Shown here: piece by piece, positions 50,076 through 58,613 of the stretch
How positions within the stretch are numbered: the first letter of the stretch is position 1
How the letters are laid out: each line of letters starts with the position of its first letter
NCBI RefSeq assembly: GCF_021611515.1
Contig: NZ_CP090960.1
Span: forward strand, 1,612,001-1,676,000
Direction: 5' to 3'
DNA: 64,000 bases
DNA from: Mariluticola halotolerans
GTDB taxonomy: Bacteria > Pseudomonadota > Alphaproteobacteria > Rhizobiales > Devosiaceae
Made by a program: the position numbers and the translations under genes
The notes under the pieces: model-generated
Told to the model about the DNA's origin: nothing
The model's input: the letters and a program-made list of their open reading frames with translations, nothing else
The model's database searches: none

Positions 50076-51749
50076 TCAGCCTGCAGCCCCTATGTAAGCG
50101 CCAAACGGCACCAAATTCAACAAGCCCGTTGTCTCGACCGATATGGTGCCGGGCGCATCAATATCGGTGAGCGTCATCGCTTCGGGTGGCTGATAGGCTA
50201 TTGCCGCGTCACTCATGTTGAACGCGCAGAACAGCCTCTCGCCCTCATATTCCCGCGTGAACGCCAATACGCCATCCGGCGCATCAACCAGGGTGATGGC
50301 GCCCTTCACCAGAGCCGGGTGCTGTTTACGGAAGCGGGTCAATGCGCGGTAGAATGCCAGGGTGGAATTATTCTGGCTTTCCTGCACATCGACTGCCCGG
50401 CCCAGATGGTCCGAGGGCACGGGCAACCAGGCATGCGGGGCCGTTGAAAAGCCGCCCAGATGGGAGGCGGATTGCCACACCATTGGTGTCCGGCACCCGT
50501 CGCGGCCCTTGTAATTGGGCCAGAATTCCTTGCCATAGGGATCGACCAGATCGTCAAAGGCGATCTCGGCCTCGGTCAGCGCCAGTTCCTCGCCCTGATA
50601 GAGACAAACCGATCCTTTCATGCTCATCAACAACGTTGCGGCCAGACGCGCGAACACGTCCTCATTGCCGTGCCGGGTCCAGCGGCTGACATGACGGGTG
50701 ACGTCATGGTTGGAGAAGGCAAGGCATGTCCAGCCATCCGGGGCTTCACGCTCAATGGTCTCAATCGACTCGCGGAAATGTTCGGGAGTGAACTCGCCGC
50801 CCAGAAAGTCGAACGTATAGGCCATGTGCAGGTGATTGTCGCCGGAGGTATATTCCGCCATGACTTCAAGCTGACGCTGGGCGTCGCCGATCTCGCCGAC
50901 CGATGTGGTGCCGGGAAATTCGTCGAGCAGGGCGCGGATGTCTTCCATGAAGACGACATTTTCCGGCTGACTCTTGTCGTAGATATGATCCTGCAGATTA
51001 TAGGGGTTCACATCCGGGGCGGTGGAGGCATTGTAATCCTCGGGCTTGACCGCCGGATTGGGTTCGAGCCCTTGCGAGCAGAAATAGAAATTGACCGTAT
51101 CGAGCCGGAAGCCATCAACACCGCGCTCCAGCCAGAACCGCATTTCACCCAAAAGCGCCTTGCGCACCTCGGGATTGTGGAAATTCAGGTCCGGCTGGCT
51201 GGCGAGGAAATTGTGCATGTAATACTGCATGCGGCGCGGGTCCCAGGTCCAGGCCGAACCGCCAAAGATCGACAGCCAGTTATTGGGCGGGGTGCCATCG
51301 GGCTTCGGATCGGCCCAGACATACCAGTCCTTGCGGGCATTGGTGCGCGACTGGCGGCTTTCCTGAAACCAGGCATGCTGATCCGAGGAATGGCTGATCA
51401 CCTGATCGATGATCACCTTCAGCCCGAGTTCATGGGCCTTTTCAAGCAGACGGTCAAAATCCTCGATAGTGCCAAAAACCGGATCGACATCGCGGTAGTT
51501 GGAGACGTCATAGCCGAAATCCTTCATCGGCGAGGTGAAGAAGGGCGATAGCCAGATCGCATCGACCCCGAGATCCGCCACATATTCCAGCCGCTGGGTA
51601 ATGCCGACGAGATCGCCGATACCGTTGCCGCTATGATCCTGAAACGAGCGCGGATAGATCTGGTAGATCACCGCGCCGCGCCACCAGTCCGGATCCGTGG
51701 CGGTGGGTGTTTCGTGATAGGATTCCGCCGACGCCAAACCGTGAATCAA
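50076..51749 (-). CDS. aglA: Alpha-glucosidase (GH13) AglA
   Basis: Cytosolic retaining hydrolase that splits imported alpha-glucosides. The TTG at 51749 follows a GGGAGAG site and gives 557 residues (MIHGLASAESYHETP); an ATG at 51791 is less convincing. GH13 motifs are visible: conserved VIIDQVISHSSDQ, the nucleophile Asp in GFRLDTVNFY, the acid/base Glu in SVGEIGD and the third Asp in LAFSNHDVTRH. A LacI-type palindrome (AAAACGTTTT) lies in the gap to the divergent aglR. Confidence 0.95.
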   Translation of the reverse strand: MIHGLASAESYHETPTATDPDWWRGAVIYQIYPRSFQDHSGNGIGDLVGITQRLEYVADLGVDAIWLSPFFTSPMKDFGYDVSNYRDVDPVFGTIEDFDRLLEKAHELGLKVIIDQVISHSSDQHAWFQESRQSRTNARKDWYVWADPKPDGTPPNNWLSIFGGSAWTWDPRRMQYYMHNFLASQPDLNFHNPEVRKALLGEMRFWLERGVDGFRLDTVNFYFCSQGLEPNPAVKPEDYNASTAPDVNPYNLQDHIYDKSQPENVVFMEDIRALLDEFPGTTSVGEIGDAQRQLEVMAEYTSGDNHLHMAYTFDFLGGEFTPEHFRESIETIEREAPDGWTCLAFSNHDVTRHVSRWTRHGNEDVFARLAATLLMSMKGSVCLYQGEELALTEAEIAFDDLVDPYGKEFWPNYKGRDGCRTPMVWQSASHLGGFSTAPHAWLPVPSDHLGRAVDVQESQNNSTLAFYRALTRFRKQHPALVKGAITLVDAPDGVLAFTREYEGERLFCAFNMSDAAIAYQPPEAMTLTDIDAPGTISVETTGLLNLVPFGAYIGAAG

Positions 51750-51810
51750 TGCAAACTCTCCCAATCCCGGCAGTAGCCAGCGTTCATGCACTGCCCCGCC
51801 CGGAATTTTA

Positions 51811-51824
51811 CCAAAACGTTTTAG
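51811..51824. promoter_or_regulatory. AglR operator between aglA and aglR
   Basis: The palindrome CAAAACGTTTTA at this place shares its ten-base core AAAACGTTTT (51813-51822) with the tandem sites upstream of aglE. Its position in the gap between the divergent aglA and aglR fits control of both. Confidence 0.7.
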
Positions 51825-51922
51825 TTGCTGAACATTATCGAAAACATTGGCATTTCGTCAACTGAAAGAGTTAGGCTACACTGGAATTTGCATTATACAA
51901 AAGGCATAGAAATCAACAGCTT

Positions 51923-53023
51923 ATGGCGAAAGACCGTAAAACCAGCTCTCTGACCCGCCCAACCGGCGTGCGTAGTGTCACGATCAAGGACCTCGCCGCG
52001 GAGCTAGAGCTGTCGATTACCACCATTTCCCGGGCGCTGAATGGCTATACCGATGTGGGGGAGAAGACCCGCAAACGCGTGGAGGAAGCCGCCCAGCGCG
52101 TGGGCTATCGCCCCAATCGCAATGCGCAGCGTCTGGTCACCCAGCGCACCCATAGTTTCGCCTGGGTGCAAGCCGACAATGACCGCAAATTCGTCGATCC
52201 GCATTTCGTTGAAGTCATGTCGGGCGTGTTGCGCGCGGCACGGGGCCATAATTACGATCTGGTGCTGACCAGCGCCCTGCCCGACCAGCGCATGACCGCT
52301 TATGACCGCTATGTACGCGACAATAGTGTGGACGGCTTTATTGTCGATCTGCCGCAACCGGGCGACCCGTGCATCAGCTTTCTGCTCGATGCCCACCGGC
52401 CGTTTGTCGTGCATGGGCGCGAGGAGCGGGCTGATCAATATGGCTGGGTCGATATCGATAATTTCGGCAATTTCTACGATCTGACCCGATTGATGATCGC
52501 CAATGGTCATCGCCATATCGCCTTTATCAATGGCGACGAGACCTATTCATTTGCCATTGCCCGGCGCAAGGGGGCCGAGGCGGCGGTGCGCGATATGGGC
52601 CTTGCGCCAGACAGTCTCACCATTCTCAGTTCGGTCCACCCGATGACCGATGCCGGATTTCAGCTGACCGAACAGGCGCTGAACCTGCCCGGGGTCAGCG
52701 CCCTGCTCTACTCATCTACCCTGATGGCGGTTGAGGGGTATGCGGCAATCGCCCGGGCGGGCCGTGAGGTCGATGGCGTCGATCTGGCCGTTGGCACCAT
52801 GGATGATGAATTGCATTTTCTTGATATCGGCAGGTTTACCGGCCAGTTCACCTTTGTGCGCTCCTCACTGCGGGAGGCGGGTGCGGCGCTGATCGCGGAA
52901 CTGATCCGTGAATGCGAAGATGGGCAGCCCCCCGCCGGCACGATCATACCTTCCAGCTTTCAGTGCGCGGCAGGCATGGACGCTGCCATTCTCGCAACCC
53001 CACGCCTCAGCGCCGAAACCTAG
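51923..53023 (+). CDS. aglR: LacI-family regulator AglR
   Basis: A 366-residue repressor. The N-terminal helix-turn-helix is VTIKDLAAELELSITTISRA with the LacI hinge continuing to RPNRNAQRL (about residues 16-70). The rest is a sugar-binding fold ending in the dimer region. It stands inside the agl cluster, pointing the opposite way, between aglG and aglA. In Sinorhizobium, AglR controls aglEFGAK; the operators here match that role. It probably represses without alpha-glucosides. Confidence 0.9.
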   Translation: MAKDRKTSSLTRPTGVRSVTIKDLAAELELSITTISRALNGYTDVGEKTRKRVEEAAQRVGYRPNRNAQRLVTQRTHSFAWVQADNDRKFVDPHFVEVMSGVLRAARGHNYDLVLTSALPDQRMTAYDRYVRDNSVDGFIVDLPQPGDPCISFLLDAHRPFVVHGREERADQYGWVDIDNFGNFYDLTRLMIANGHRHIAFINGDETYSFAIARRKGAEAAVRDMGLAPDSLTILSSVHPMTDAGFQLTEQALNLPGVSALLYSSTLMAVEGYAAIARAGREVDGVDLAVGTMDDELHFLDIGRFTGQFTFVRSSLREAGAALIAELIRECEDGQPPAGTIIPSSFQCAAGMDAAILATPRLSAET

Positions 53024-53052
53024 CCCTGTCTCAGGCCTTGATGCCTCCCTTT

Positions 53053-53151
53053 CGTCATCGCGAGGCGCGCAGCGCTGTGGCGATCCAGAGCCACAAGCGC
53101 TGGTGCCAGCCGCTTCTGGATTGCCACGCGCCTTTGGCGCTCACAATGACG
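53053..53151. repeat. Long imperfect inverted repeat (CGTCATCGCGAG type) between aglR and aglG
   Basis: The element begins CGTCATCGCGAG and ends CTCACAATGACG, with inner arms GGCGATCCAGA (53079-53089) and TCTGGATTGCC (53115-53125). It can fold into a long stem. Elements with the same CGTCAT...ATGACG ends are frequent between genes in alphaproteobacteria, from memory. Confidence 0.65.
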
Positions 53152-53171
53152 GCGCCGCCCGTTCGACCCAT

Positions 53172-53201
53172 AAAAAAAGGCCGGCATCGCAGCCGGCCTT
53201 T
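53172..53201 (-). terminator. Intrinsic terminator of the aglEFG transcript
   Basis: On the minus strand a ten-base stem (53192-53201 with 53176-53185), a six-base loop and seven T residues follow the aglG stop by about 30 bases. It has A residues on the other side and can also stop aglR transcription. Confidence 0.9.
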
Positions 53202-53230
53202 AGTTTGGGGAGGTCAATATCTTGTGCGGC

Positions 53231-54433
53231 TTATCCGCCTTTTACCGAACCGGCCAACAGGCCGCGGACGAAATAGCGCTGCAGTGAGAAGAACACGATC
53301 AGCGGCACGATGATGGAGATGAACGCGCCGGATGTGAGGATTTCCCAATTGTCACCGCGTGAGCCGAGCAGTTCGCGCAAACGGCCGGTCAGCACCAGTG
53401 TTTGTTCGGTATTGCCCAGAAAGACCGTTGCCACCAGCAGGTCATTCCACACCCAAAGGAACTGGAAGATGGCGAATGACGCCAGAGCCGGGAACGACAG
53501 CGGCAGCACCATGGTGGTGAAAATGTGGAAATGCGAGGCCCCGTCCACGCGGGCGGATTCCATGATTTCGCGTGGCAATCCGGCCATGTAATTGCGCAAC
53601 AGATAAATGGCCAAAGGTAGGCCGAACCCGGTATGGGCCAGCCAGATGCCCAGATAGGTCTTGCTCTGCCCCCCGGTCATATTGGCAATGCCATTATACA
53701 TGCGCAAAAGCGGGATCAGCGACATTTGCAGCGGCACCACCAGCAGGCCCACCACAACCGCCACCAATATGCCACGCCCCGGGAACTGCATCCAGGCCAG
53801 TGCATAGGCGGCAAAGGCGGCGATCAGGATGGGGATGATCGTTGCCGGGATTGTGACGGTGAACGAGTTGATGAATGACCGTCCGATGCCATTGGAATTG
53901 ATCACCTCAATATAATTGTCGAGGGTGAATTGCGGGGGGATGGAGGCAATATAGAATACGCGCGGCCCGCGTGTATGCGTGAATTCGGTTGCGGACACCC
54001 AATCAAAACTGCCATCCGCCATAACGGTGATCTCACCGCCGTCACGCATGGGCAATGTGTCGCCCGGTTGCGCGGCCGCGAGATCATTATTGCCAAGCCC
54101 ATAGCTGACAATGGTGCGGCTGGAATCCGGTTCAAACAGCCGGCCGCTGATGTGGAATGTGCCATTTTCAGCGACCTGATCCTTGGCTGTGCCCAGCCGT
54201 GCAACCTCGCTGCGGTCTGTGGCGACAAGCGCCGTCCACCAGCCGGAAATCGTCAGCTGGTCCTTGTCGCGCACCGAACTGACCAGAAGGCCGGCGGTGG
54301 GAAAGGTCCACAACAGCACAAGGAACAAAAGTGCGGCGTGGGCGGCCATGCGGCCCCATTTTATCCGCGCCAGGAATGAGGGGCGGGCTGGCATATCAGA
54401 TATCTTGGCATCTGCCACAGCTGTGTTGGTCAT
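53231..54433 (-). CDS. aglG: Alpha-glucoside ABC transporter permease AglG
   Basis: Inner-membrane permease of the MalG type, 400 residues. It has one helix near residues 30-52, a periplasmic loop of about 120 residues (SGWWTALVATDRSEVARLG ... IPPQFTLDNYIEVI), then five helices with the EAA motif ESARVDGASHFHIFTTMVLP. The large loop is typical of AglG relative to MalG. Start overlaps the aglF stop by one base (TGATG). It ends the aglE-aglF-aglG transcript at a strong terminator. Confidence 0.95.
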   Translation of the reverse strand: MTNTAVADAKISDMPARPSFLARIKWGRMAAHAALLFLVLLWTFPTAGLLVSSVRDKDQLTISGWWTALVATDRSEVARLGTAKDQVAENGTFHISGRLFEPDSSRTIVSYGLGNNDLAAAQPGDTLPMRDGGEITVMADGSFDWVSATEFTHTRGPRVFYIASIPPQFTLDNYIEVINSNGIGRSFINSFTVTIPATIIPILIAAFAAYALAWMQFPGRGILVAVVVGLLVVPLQMSLIPLLRMYNGIANMTGGQSKTYLGIWLAHTGFGLPLAIYLLRNYMAGLPREIMESARVDGASHFHIFTTMVLPLSFPALASFAIFQFLWVWNDLLVATVFLGNTEQTLVLTGRLRELLGSRGDNWEILTSGAFISIIVPLIVFFSLQRYFVRGLLAGSVKGG

Positions 54434-55446
54434 CAGCGGGTTACCTCCTCAGCGTTGGCATTGCGGATATTCCACACCATGATCGGCAGCACGGCCAGCA
54501 TGATGACAATGGCAATGGTGGAACTGCGCCCACTGTCGCCGCCACCCCGGAACATCCAGTCGAACATCAGGTTGGCGAGCACCTGGGTGTCCCATTGGCC
54601 ATTGGTCATGGCCAGAACGATATCGAACACCTTGAGCACGGTAATGGTGATCGTGGTCCAGACCACCAGAATGGTGGGAAATATCTGCGGGATCATGATG
54701 TCGAAGAAAATCCGGATATCACTGGCACCGTCGATACGGGCAGCTTCCAGCGTTTCATCGGGAATGCCGCGCAGGGCTGCAGACAGGATGACCATGGCAA
54801 AACCGGTCTGAATCCAGATCAGGATGACCATGAGGAAAATGCTGTTCCAGAACGGCAACGTGATCCAGGCCTGCGGCGTGCCGCCAAAGGCCTGCACGAT
54901 GGCGTTGAGCACACCAATCTGGTCAGCTTCCGGGCCGCGGTAATCATAGACAAATTTCCAGATCACCGACGCGCCGACAAAGGAGATGGCCATGGGCATG
55001 AAGATCAGCGACTTGGCGATATTGCCCCACCAGAGCCGGTCAGCCAGCACCGCGACCAGAAGGCCGAAGGCGGTTGCCGCGGAGGGCACAATGATCAGCC
55101 AGAGCAGGTTATTGCCGATGGACTGAAGAAAATTGGGATCCTGAAAGGCCCAGAGGTAGTTGGAAAAGCCGATAAAATTATTGCCGGTGCGGTCGCCGAA
55201 AGACAGCCAGAGCGTGGCGAAAACCGGATAGGCAAGATAAAGGCCCATGAAAAACAGGGCGGGTGCCAGAAACAGCCAGGGGCGGATTTTGGTGCGCAAT
55301 GTGTCGCGACGAACCGATTCGCGACCACCCATTTCATCCGAGGCGAGAAACTTGTCGAGCAACCAATTGGTGCCCCAGAAATACAAAAAGCACGCCATAA
55401 CACCAACGATTACGGTGATGAGCGCGTAAGTTATCTGTTCCAACAT
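54433..55446 (-). CDS. aglF: Alpha-glucoside ABC transporter permease AglF
   Basis: Inner-membrane permease of the MalF type, 337 residues, with six or more helices. The EAA motif ETLEAARIDGASDIRIFFDIMIP lies near residues 232-254. It works with AglG as the translocation pore and with AglK as ATPase. It is 91 bases downstream of aglE; a stem-loop sits in that gap. The stop overlaps the aglG start. Confidence 0.95.
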   Translation of the reverse strand: MLEQITYALITVIVGVMACFLYFWGTNWLLDKFLASDEMGGRESVRRDTLRTKIRPWLFLAPALFFMGLYLAYPVFATLWLSFGDRTGNNFIGFSNYLWAFQDPNFLQSIGNNLLWLIIVPSAATAFGLLVAVLADRLWWGNIAKSLIFMPMAISFVGASVIWKFVYDYRGPEADQIGVLNAIVQAFGGTPQAWITLPFWNSIFLMVILIWIQTGFAMVILSAALRGIPDETLEAARIDGASDIRIFFDIMIPQIFPTILVVWTTITITVLKVFDIVLAMTNGQWDTQVLANLMFDWMFRGGGDSGRSSTIAIVIMLAVLPIMVWNIRNANAEEVTR

Positions 55447-55499
55447 CTGAAAACTCCCCCCTCAGATCGTCTTCACCGGTTTGCCCGGCATCTTAGTTT

Positions 55500-55522
55500 G
55501 GCCCGGCGCTGAGCGCCGGGCC
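55500..55522 (-). other. Intercistronic stem-loop between aglE and aglF
   Basis: A perfect ten-base GC-rich stem (55500-55509 with 55513-55522) and a TGA loop, 16 bases past the aglE stop. No T-run follows on the minus strand. It is the expected place for an mRNA-stabilising hairpin that raises binding-protein yield. Confidence 0.65.
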
Positions 55523-55537
55523 AGAGTTTTCATTGTC

Positions 55538-56857
55538 TTATTTGATCGAATCCCAGCTGGCCTGGATTTCGTCAGCCACTTCCTGAGCGGACTTGCCGCC
55601 GACATAGTCGACCATGCCCGTCCAGAAGGACCCGGCGCCAACGGCACCCGGCATCAGATCGGAACCATCGAAACGGAAGGTGGTGGCATTGGTGAGGATT
55701 TCACCGAGACCGCGCTGGGTATCGTCGGCATAGGCTGCCGGATCAACACCCTTGAACGGGGTCAGGAAGCCGGAAAGACCCATCCATGTTTCATGTGCTT
55801 CTTTTGTCTCGAGATATTTGATGAAAGCAACAGCGGCCGAGCTGTCCTTGGTGATGGCAAACAGGGTGCCAGCGCCAAGTACCGGGTTGCCGAGGTCTTT
55901 TTCAGCAAAGGGCGGGAAGTAGAAGAAGTCTGCATCGACGCCCATTTCCGTGCCTTCAGGGAAGAAGGAGGGAATGAACGAGGCCTGGTGATGCATGTAG
56001 CATTTGGGCGGCACGGCGAAGAGGCCCTTGGGGCTATCGCGGAAGTCGGTCGCACCAACAGCGGCAGCACCGCCATCCACCATGGCATCATCCTTGGCGA
56101 ACATGCCGAAGGTTTCAATCGCTTCAACAACACGCGGGTCGTTGAATTTGACTTCATTGCTTACCCACTGGTCATAGACTTCAGGGGACTGCGTGCGCAG
56201 CATGATGTCTTCAATCCAGTCGGTGGCCGGCCAGCCGGTAGCAGCGCCTGAACCCAGACCAATGCACCAGGGCGTGCCGCCATCGGCAACGATCTGCTTG
56301 GACAGGGCGATCAGGTCTTCCATGCTTTCGGGCACGTCATAGCCTGCATCGGCGAAATTATCCGGCGAATACCAGACCAGCGATTTCACATCCGCCTTGA
56401 AGGGGAACGCGAACAGCTTGGTCTCGCCATTCTGGTCCGGATAGCTGGAGAGATCGACCCAGGACTGTCCGGCGGAATAGTTATCCGTCAGATAGGCCTT
56501 CACATCGTCGTCAAGCGCGGTCAACTGGCCCTTGGCGGCAAGGTCGGCTGCAAGGCCGGGCTGCGGGAACACCGCAATATTGGGGGGTGAACCGGCGGAC
56601 GTATCGATAACGATCTGCTGTTCGAAGCTGTCGGAACCGGAATAGTTCACCGTGGCGCCGGTCGCGGCCGTAAAGCCGTCGATGACCTTCTGGAAGTTTT
56701 CCTGATCGGCCGTCAGCCAGGGGCCAAAAATGGTCAGCGTCTCACCGCTGAGGTCCATGGCTTCAACATCAGACATCATGGTCTGGGCGTTGACGCCGGT
56801 CGCGCATGCCAAAAGCATCGCTACAGCAGATACGCCTGCTCTTAGTTTCTTGTGCAT
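55538..56857 (-). CDS. aglE: Alpha-glucoside-binding periplasmic protein AglE
   Basis: High-affinity periplasmic receptor of the agl transporter, 439 residues. The ATG at 56857 follows a GGAGG site and starts a signal peptide (MHKKLRAGVSAVAMLLACATGVNA-Q). The mature protein has the extracellular sugar-binding fold: LTIFGPWLTADQENFQKVID at the start and RFDGSDLMPGAVGAGSFWTG near the C-terminus. First gene of the aglEFG transcript, behind two LacI-type operators. Confidence 0.95.
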   Translation of the reverse strand: MHKKLRAGVSAVAMLLACATGVNAQTMMSDVEAMDLSGETLTIFGPWLTADQENFQKVIDGFTAATGATVNYSGSDSFEQQIVIDTSAGSPPNIAVFPQPGLAADLAAKGQLTALDDDVKAYLTDNYSAGQSWVDLSSYPDQNGETKLFAFPFKADVKSLVWYSPDNFADAGYDVPESMEDLIALSKQIVADGGTPWCIGLGSGAATGWPATDWIEDIMLRTQSPEVYDQWVSNEVKFNDPRVVEAIETFGMFAKDDAMVDGGAAAVGATDFRDSPKGLFAVPPKCYMHHQASFIPSFFPEGTEMGVDADFFYFPPFAEKDLGNPVLGAGTLFAITKDSSAAVAFIKYLETKEAHETWMGLSGFLTPFKGVDPAAYADDTQRGLGEILTNATTFRFDGSDLMPGAVGAGSFWTGMVDYVGGKSAQEVADEIQASWDSIK

Positions 56858-56932
56858 ATAGTCCTCCCATTGCACCATATTTAAGGGCTCAAACTCTCAA
56901 ATAACGAGCTGGCCCCCGCCCTTCCGGAATCT

Positions 56933-56962
56933 CCAAAACGTTTTGGATTTCAAAACGTTTTG
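56933..56962. promoter_or_regulatory. Two tandem AglR operators upstream of aglE
   Basis: CCAAAACGTTTTGG (56933-56946) and CAAAACGTTTTG (56951-56962) are perfect palindromes whose centres are 17 bases apart. The core AAAACGTTTT also occurs at 51813-51822 next to aglA and aglR. The three sites define the likely AglR regulon. Confidence 0.82.
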
Positions 56963-57177
56963 GCCGCTGTTTGTATCGGTATGCCGGTCGGTTAGCGGTC
57001 CCTCAAATTGGCACAAACCCGCGGGGTTGCCAAGTCGCTTGTCCATCGCGATCAAAGTATCCGCCAAATGTTTGCGGCAAATAGCAAGTCGTACTGACCC
57101 TAGTTTCGTCGCCGGAACCCCTCACCTCCCGTGCCGCGCATGATCCGCACTGAACCCTGCCTCGCTGGCCTTCCCTG

Positions 57178-58491
57178 TCAGCTATTATGCAACAGGCCCT
57201 GAAAAGCGCGGTAGCTGGCCTTGGGGCTGCGCTTCTGGGTTTCGTAATCCACGTGCACCAAGCCGAATCGTTTGGCATAGCCTTCGGCCCATTCAAAATT
57301 GTCGAGCAGTGACCAGGCGAAATAGCCGCGCACATCGGCGCCCTGCCGCTGCGCTTCCAGCACCGCCTTCAGATGCGCTTCGTAATAATTCACCCGGCGC
57401 GGATCATCGATCCCCTCAACCTCGGCCATGCCGTTCTCGGTCACGAAAATCGGCAGCTTTTTATAGTCATCGGACACGCGCACCAGCAGATCCGTCAGGC
57501 CTTGCGGATAGATTTCCCAACCAATATCGGTTTTCTCCAGCGGGCCCTCGACCGGCTTTGCCGGAAATGCCGGTGTTGCCGGATCGTCGGCGATCAGCGA
57601 GCGGGTGTAATAATTGATCCCCAGCCAGTCGATCGGCGTGCCCACAACCGCCATGTCATCGGCAAAGCCGTCGGGCAGATGGTCGCCAAGCCGTTTCACG
57701 ATGTCGGCGGGGTATTCTCCCTTGAGTACCCCATCGAGATACCAGCGGTTGAAAATACCGTCGAACAGATGCGTCGCTGCCTTGTCCGCCGGGCTGTCTG
57801 TTGCCGGTTCGGACTTTTGCAGGTTGAGCACGATGCCAAGGTTCTTCGCGCCTTCGGCCCGCAGGGCGTTGACCGCTGTGCCATGGGCCAGCAGCACATG
57901 GTGCATGGCGCGGGCCGTGGCGCGGATATCGCGATAGCCGGGTGCATGGGCACCGATGAAATGGCTGAGAAAGGCGACACACCAGGGTTCGTTGATTGTC
58001 GCCATGGCGTCCAGCCGGTCGCCGAATTTTTGCTGCACCAGCACGGCGTAATCGGCGAACCAGCCGGCGATATCGCGGTTCATCCAGCCGCCCTTGTCCT
58101 GCAAGGGCGAGGGCAGATCCCAGTGGTAGAGCGTGGCATAAGGTTTGAGACCCCGTTCCAGCATGCCATCGATCAGCCGGTCGTAAAAATCCACGCCCTT
58201 GTCGTTCACCGTCCCGGTGCCCGCCGGAATCAGCCGGGGCCAGGCAAAGGAAAAGCGGTAGGCATCAAATCCTGCATCGCGCATCAGGTCGAGGTCTTCG
58301 GGCCAGCGATTGTAATGGTCGCAGGCCATTACCCCGCTATCGCCCTTGTCGGTATTGCCGGGGGTTGCCGCAAAACTGTCCCAGATGGCGGGGCCGCGCC
58401 CGTCTGTCTGCCCGCCCTCGATTTGATAAGCGGCCGTGGCGGCACCGAAGGTGAAGTCAGGTCCGAACTGGTTGCGTGACACTGAAAACAT
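57178..58491 (-). CDS. bglA: Beta-glucosidase (GH1)
   Basis: Cytosolic retaining hydrolase of beta-glucosides. I use the ATG at 58491 (MFSVSRNQFGPDFTFGAATA), after a GAGGGAG site, for 437 residues. The acid/base Glu is in ATINEPWCV (near residue 165) and the nucleophile Glu in IFVTENGM (near residue 345), with the sugar-binding IEGG at the start and AWSLLDNFEW near the end. No signal peptide. It is 320 bases upstream of aglE on the same strand but has its own promoter and a different operator. Confidence 0.95.
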   Translation of the reverse strand: MFSVSRNQFGPDFTFGAATAAYQIEGGQTDGRGPAIWDSFAATPGNTDKGDSGVMACDHYNRWPEDLDLMRDAGFDAYRFSFAWPRLIPAGTGTVNDKGVDFYDRLIDGMLERGLKPYATLYHWDLPSPLQDKGGWMNRDIAGWFADYAVLVQQKFGDRLDAMATINEPWCVAFLSHFIGAHAPGYRDIRATARAMHHVLLAHGTAVNALRAEGAKNLGIVLNLQKSEPATDSPADKAATHLFDGIFNRWYLDGVLKGEYPADIVKRLGDHLPDGFADDMAVVGTPIDWLGINYYTRSLIADDPATPAFPAKPVEGPLEKTDIGWEIYPQGLTDLLVRVSDDYKKLPIFVTENGMAEVEGIDDPRRVNYYEAHLKAVLEAQRQGADVRGYFAWSLLDNFEWAEGYAKRFGLVHVDYETQKRSPKASYRAFQGLLHNS

Positions 58492-58520
58492 GATTGGCTC
58501 CCTCGCGCGCTGGCAATTTT

Positions 58521-58534
58521 TGTAATCGATTACA
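58521..58534. promoter_or_regulatory. LacI-type operator of bglA
   Basis: The perfect palindrome TGTAATCGATTACA lies 30 bases upstream of the bglA ATG, just past the -10 site. It has the size and central CG of a LacI-family operator, but differs from the AglR core AAAACGTTTT. The cognate regulator is not in the window. Confidence 0.7.
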
Positions 58535-58544
58535 GAATTGCAGC

Positions 58545-58572
58545 GGTTTAGCGCACCCAATCAGTGTGTCAA
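58545..58572 (-). promoter_or_regulatory. Promoter of bglA
   Basis: TTGACA (58567-58572), 16 bases, then TAAACC (58545-58550) on the minus strand. The -35 is perfect, the -10 weak. The operator at 58521-58534 would lie at about the start site, as for repression. Confidence 0.55.
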
Positions 58573-58613
58573 GTCAGTTTGGGGGCGGCACCGGGGCTGA
58601 AGGGCGCCCCGTC

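Noticed and set aside
50460-51551. Plus-strand 363-residue frame
   Set aside because: Shadow of aglA, which has all GH13 motifs.
57373-58479. Plus-strand 368-residue frame
   Set aside because: Shadow of the GH1 beta-glucosidase.
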